The position numbers and the translations under genes were made by a program. From an uncultured Oscillospiraceae bacterium (GTDB lineage Bacteria; Bacillota; Clostridia; Oscillospirales; Ruminococcaceae): DNA of 41,844 bases. The DNA lies in assembly GCA_949295465.1 (NCBI GenBank), contig CASFKY010000007.1, forward strand, positions 1 to 41,844. Direction: 5' to 3'. Shown here piece by piece: positions 40,521 to 41,844 of this stretch (position 1 is its first letter; each line of letters starts with the position of its first letter). The notes beneath the pieces were generated by a model. That model saw only the letters and a list, made by a program, of their open reading frames with translations. It was not told the DNA's origin and did not search any database.

Positions 40521-40550
40521 ATTATATCATAAAATCTGAACAAGCATCAA
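40521..40550 (-). promoter_or_regulatory. Promoter of tRNA-Leu
   Basis: On the minus strand TTGATG (40550-40545), an 18-base spacer and TATAAT (40526-40521) with TGA just before the -10. It is 12 bases upstream of the mature tRNA 5' end. Confidence 0.72.
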
Positions 40551-40586
40551 TCCATTTTTGCGGGACGCAGAAATTTTTCCGTTTCC

Positions 40587-40616
40587 TCAATAAAAATTTT
40601 TTCTCTGAGCATACTA
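40587..40616 (+). promoter_or_regulatory. Sigma-G-like promoter for spoIVB
   Basis: TCAATA (40587-40592), a 17-base spacer and CATACTA (40610-40616). The CATACTA -10 matches the sigma-G forespore consensus exactly, and the -35 fits four of five key positions. spoIVB is a known sigma-G target in Bacillus, so sequence and family agree. Confidence 0.7.
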
Positions 40617-40639
40617 AGGGAGGAAACGGAGGCTCAAGC

Positions 40640-41844
40640 ATGCTGCGAAAACGATTCCGAAAATGGATTTGCGTCGTTTTATCGATGTTGATTTTAGGCG
40701 GCGGGGGTTATACCTTCTGCCGCTTTCAAGTTCCTGACACCATATATGTACAACCCGGCGAGACGCCTGCCTTGGCAGACCTGCCCTGGGTGGGGGTATG
40801 TTCCGCAGCCGGGGATAACAGTGTCAGTTCCGTCTTGCGGGACAGCAGCCGCAACGCGTCGGCCAGGCTGTGGGGGATTTTTCCGCTGAAATCCATCCGG
40901 GTGGTGGAGCGCGCCCGTCAGAGCGTGGAAGTGAGCGGGGATCTGTTCGGCATCAAGATGTTTGCGGACGGCGCTTTGGTGGTGGGCTTTACCGAGCTGT
41001 ACACCGCCTCCGGCCCCCAGAACCCGGCCAAGGACGCGGGCCTGAAACTGGGTGACTGGGTGGTAAGCATCGATGGCCAAAAAGTTCTCTGCAATGAGGA
41101 TATTGCCCAGGCGCTGCAGCAGGGTGCCCAGCAGGAAAAGACGCTGGTATACAAGCGGGACGGCCAGCTCTGCCAGACCACCATCCTGCCGGTACAGGAT
41201 CAGAACGGAGAGTACAAGGCCGGCATCTGGGTGCGGGATTCCTCTGCCGGCATCGGCACCATGACCTTTTTCCTGGGGGATACGTTTGCGGGGCTGGGCC
41301 ATGCCATCAGCGACAGCGACACCGGCCAGAGCATTGAGCTGAGAAGCGGGGAGATCGTGCCGGTGACCCTCAACGGGGTGGAAAAGGGCTGTGCAGGGGC
41401 TCCGGGAGAATTGAAGGGAAGTTTTGTGAGCACCCATGCCCTGGGGCAAATCCAGGACAACTATCAGGCCGGCGTGTATGGCACGCTCTGTTCCCATACC
41501 TTGCAGACCCAGCCCGCCCAGGTGGCCTGGATGCAGGAGGTGAAGACCGGCCCGGCCCAGCTGATCTGCAATGTGGACGGCAAAGGCCCCACCGCCTACT
41601 CCATCGAGATCGAGAAGATCTCCTACACTTCCCAGGATGTGAACCGGAATATGATGATCCGGGTGACGGACGAGGCGCTGCTGGCCATCACCGGGGGCAT
41701 TGTACAGGGAATGTCGGGCTCGCCGATTCTCCAGGATGGCAAGCTGGTGGGGGCTGTGACCCATGTGCTGGTGAAAGACCCAACCCGGGGCTATGCGGTG
41801 TTTGCCCAGACCATGCTGGAAAAGGCGGAGAGCATTGCCCCGGC
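40640..41844 (+). CDS. spoIVB: SpoIVB sporulation serine protease (3' end outside window)
   Basis: The first 401 residues of SpoIVB; the reading frame is open to the window edge. An N-terminal membrane anchor (about 8-25) is followed by a PDZ domain (about 100-190, NPAKDAGLKLGDWVVSIDG) and the SpoIVB peptidase domain. The catalytic pair is visible: His221 in GLGHAISD and Ser359 in GMSGSPI. SpoIVB is secreted from the forespore into the intermembrane space and triggers sigma-K activation. GGAGG lies 7 bases upstream of ATG 40640. It is the clearest evidence that the organism forms endospores. Confidence 0.95.
   Translation, partial: MLRKRFRKWICVVLSMLILGGGGYTFCRFQVPDTIYVQPGETPALADLPWVGVCSAAGDNSVSSVLRDSSRNASARLWGIFPLKSIRVVERARQSVEVSGDLFGIKMFADGALVVGFTELYTASGPQNPAKDAGLKLGDWVVSIDGQKVLCNEDIAQALQQGAQQEKTLVYKRDGQLCQTTILPVQDQNGEYKAGIWVRDSSAGIGTMTFFLGDTFAGLGHAISDSDTGQSIELRSGEIVPVTLNGVEKGCAGAPGELKGSFVSTHALGQIQDNYQAGVYGTLCSHTLQTQPAQVAWMQEVKTGPAQLICNVDGKGPTAYSIEIEKISYTSQDVNRNMMIRVTDEALLAITGGIVQGMSGSPILQDGKLVGAVTHVLVKDPTRGYAVFAQTMLEKAESIAP

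Noticed and set aside
1-41844. Insertion sequences, phage genes, CRISPR arrays or integrase attachment sites
   Set aside because: I saw no transposase, integrase, phage structural or Cas-like protein, and no regular repeat-spacer pattern.

Overview
The window looks like a chromosomal segment of a GC-rich, spore-forming Clostridia member, probably Oscillospiraceae/Ruminococcaceae. The grounds are: protein families typical of gut Firmicutes, strong AGGAGG-type ribosome binding sites, a T-box ahead of alaS, an RNase M5 gene, and a spoIVB sporulation protease behind a sigma-G-like promoter. Family-level placement is inference; no species marker such as rRNA is present.

Layout. (a) 0.3-2.6 kb: a LysR regulator divergent from an orphan butyryl-CoA-dehydrogenase-like enzyme. 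(b) 2.6-13.0 kb: a housekeeping block on the + strand: class B penicillin-binding protein, T-box, alaS, HIT protein, phosphoribosyltransferase, comEC (with an apparently dead metallo-beta-lactamase domain), holA, rnmV and a ribokinase-like kinase. (c) 13.1-15.5 kb: YhcH-like protein and RluA-type pseudouridine synthase on the - strand, RadC on the + strand. (d) 15.6-15.85 kb: an unlisted 40-residue membrane peptide gene behind a perfect palindromic operator. (e) 15.9-21.8 kb: a - strand operon that reads as a complete VanG-type (D-Ala-D-Ser) glycopeptide-resistance-like cluster: membrane protein, vanR, vanS, an intrinsic terminator, vanG-like ligase, vanXY-like carboxypeptidase, a hexapeptide acyltransferase and a soluble alanine/serine racemase in the vanT position. 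(f) 22.0-29.3 kb: fructokinase translationally coupled to a two-component system, a PadR/membrane-protein pair with a double operator, and a two-gene FtsX-type ABC transporter. (g) 29.4-31.5 kb: a MATE exporter whose only well-placed start codon is out of frame by one base in a run of eight T, divergent from a Crp/Fnr-type regulator with a palindrome between them. (h) 31.6-40.35 kb: a - strand operon of a 109-residue unknown, an MMPL/RND exporter with a beta-helix-like tail, a 1537-residue GLUG/coiled-coil surface protein and a cytidylate-kinase-like protein, divergent from a TetR regulator. (i) 40.4 kb to the end: tRNA-Leu(UAG) and spoIVB, cut by the window edge.

The two parts most worth attention are the Van-like operon, because of its unusual composition (a separate acyltransferase plus a soluble racemase instead of membrane-bound VanT, and a terminator between the sensor and resistance halves), and the TetR-MMPL-GLUG-kinase operon, which looks like an export or envelope system of unassigned function. 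All functional statements come from reading motifs and remembered family sequences; no database search was run.
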